6,374 bases of DNA, from assembly GCA_900551635.1 (NCBI GenBank), contig URWQ01000091.1, forward strand, positions 1-6,374. Reading direction: 5' to 3'. This stretch comes from an uncultured Collinsella sp. (GTDB taxonomy: Bacteria; Actinomycetota; Coriobacteriia; Coriobacteriales; Coriobacteriaceae). Shown piece after piece: positions 6,050 to 6,374 of the stretch. Made by a program: the position numbers and the translations under genes. The notes beneath the pieces are model-generated. The model worked only from the letters and a program-made list of their open reading frames with translations. It did no database searches and was not told where the DNA came from. The stretch's first letter is position 1, and each line of letters starts with the position of its first letter.

Positions 6050-6089
6050 GGTGATTTAAGCGGCGTTGCAATTCTGTGCGCCGACAACC

Positions 6090-6095
6090 GGGAGG
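6090..6095 (+). promoter_or_regulatory. Ribosome binding site of the transporter gene
   Basis: GGGAGG stands 5 bases before the ATG at 6101. This confirms a start that leaves Met-His at the N-terminus, which the family needs for metal binding. Confidence 0.75.
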
Positions 6096-6100
6096 CGTAC

Positions 6101-6374
6101 ATGCACATTCCAGATAACTATCTGTCCCCGCAGACCGATGCCGTCATGGCGGTGGCGATGGTGCCCGTTTGGGTTCACTGCATCAAGAAGGTGCGTGCCA
6201 CGCTCGATCGCGAGCATATGGCGTTCCTGGGCATCTGCGCCGCATTCTCCTTCTTGCTCATGATGTTCAACGTGCCGCTGCCCGGCGGCACCACAGGTCA
6301 CGCCGTCGGCGGCGCGCTCATCGCGCTGCTGCTGATCGTGCTGGCGGGTCTGGCGGGCGTGGGTGCGGTGCTGG
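6101..6374 (+). CDS. CbiM/NikM-type nickel or cobalt transporter substrate-binding subunit (partial, N-terminal 91 residues)
   Basis: This is the membrane S component of an energy-coupling-factor transporter, which binds Ni2+ or Co2+ and works with a small membrane protein, an EcfT-type subunit and an ATPase. The 91 visible residues begin MHIPDNYLSP, the family's signature N-terminus. They contain PLPGGTTGHAVGG (59-71) and two hydrophobic segments (about 42-60 and 71-91), the second cut by the window edge. In structures of this family the metal is held by the N-terminal Met1-His2 pair and a histidine at position 67. Here H2 and H67 are both present at those numbers. The frame is open to the right edge; family members are usually over 200 residues, so most of the gene is missing. 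It has its own promoter and a NikR-like operator but no cobalamin riboswitch, so nickel is the likelier substrate. Either cbiM or nikM could be right, so no symbol is given. Confidence 0.93.
   Translation, partial: MHIPDNYLSPQTDAVMAVAMVPVWVHCIKKVRATLDREHMAFLGICAAFSFLLMMFNVPLPGGTTGHAVGGALIALLLIVLAGLAGVGAVL

Noticed and set aside
6027..6055. Second promoter using the perfect TTGACA at 6027-6032
   Set aside because: The hexamer 17 bases on is GGTGAT, a poor -10, and neighbouring spacings are no better. The upstream extended -10 promoter is stronger.
5855..6100. Cobalamin riboswitch upstream of the CbiM-like gene
   Set aside because: No B12-box-like conserved core is visible, and the predicted leader of about 90 bases is too short for one.

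Overview
This GC-rich window looks like ordinary chromosome from a Coriobacteriia-type actinobacterium, Collinsella-like. The support is indirect: the base composition, a Firmicutes-style transcriptional T-box in front of pheST in a high-GC genome, and a cysteine-rich PheS of the type common in Firmicutes and relatives. The genus assignment is inference.

Layout from left to right. (1) The last 24 codons of an unidentified rightward gene (1-75). (2) A strong GC hairpin (112-150) that probably terminates transcription from both sides of a convergent gene pair. (3) A leftward M32-family zinc carboxypeptidase (173-1756) with an unusual lysine-rich N-terminus. (4) A divergent intergenic region of about 500 bases. 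It holds an extended -10 promoter and a complete phenylalanine T-box leader (about 1891-2175): Stem I with a UUC specifier, a Stem IIA/B pseudoknot, Stem III, and mutually exclusive antiterminator and terminator. A further stem-loop lies just before the pheS ribosome binding site. (5) The pheS-pheT operon (2261-3337 and 3401-5854), encoding both subunits of phenylalanyl-tRNA synthetase. (6) A 246-base intergenic region with the pheST terminator, a promoter that shares bases with it, and a perfect inverted repeat. (7) The first 91 codons of a CbiM/NikM-type nickel or cobalt transporter (6101 to the window edge).

The T-box should tie pheST expression to tRNA-Phe charging: uncharged tRNA reads the UUC specifier, its ACCA end pairs with UGGU in the antiterminator bulge, and transcription continues into pheS. 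The transporter gene appears to have its own control. Its promoter is followed by an 8-base inverted repeat of the form GTGTTAC-N14-GTAACAC, which resembles NikR nickel-repressor operators, so the gene is more likely nickel-responsive than cobalamin-regulated. No cobalamin riboswitch is visible in front of it.

No mobile element, CRISPR array, tRNA or rRNA gene was found. Nothing here looks like a wholly new system. The best leads are the putative NikR operator with its terminator-embedded promoter, and the periodic lysine tail of the carboxypeptidase.
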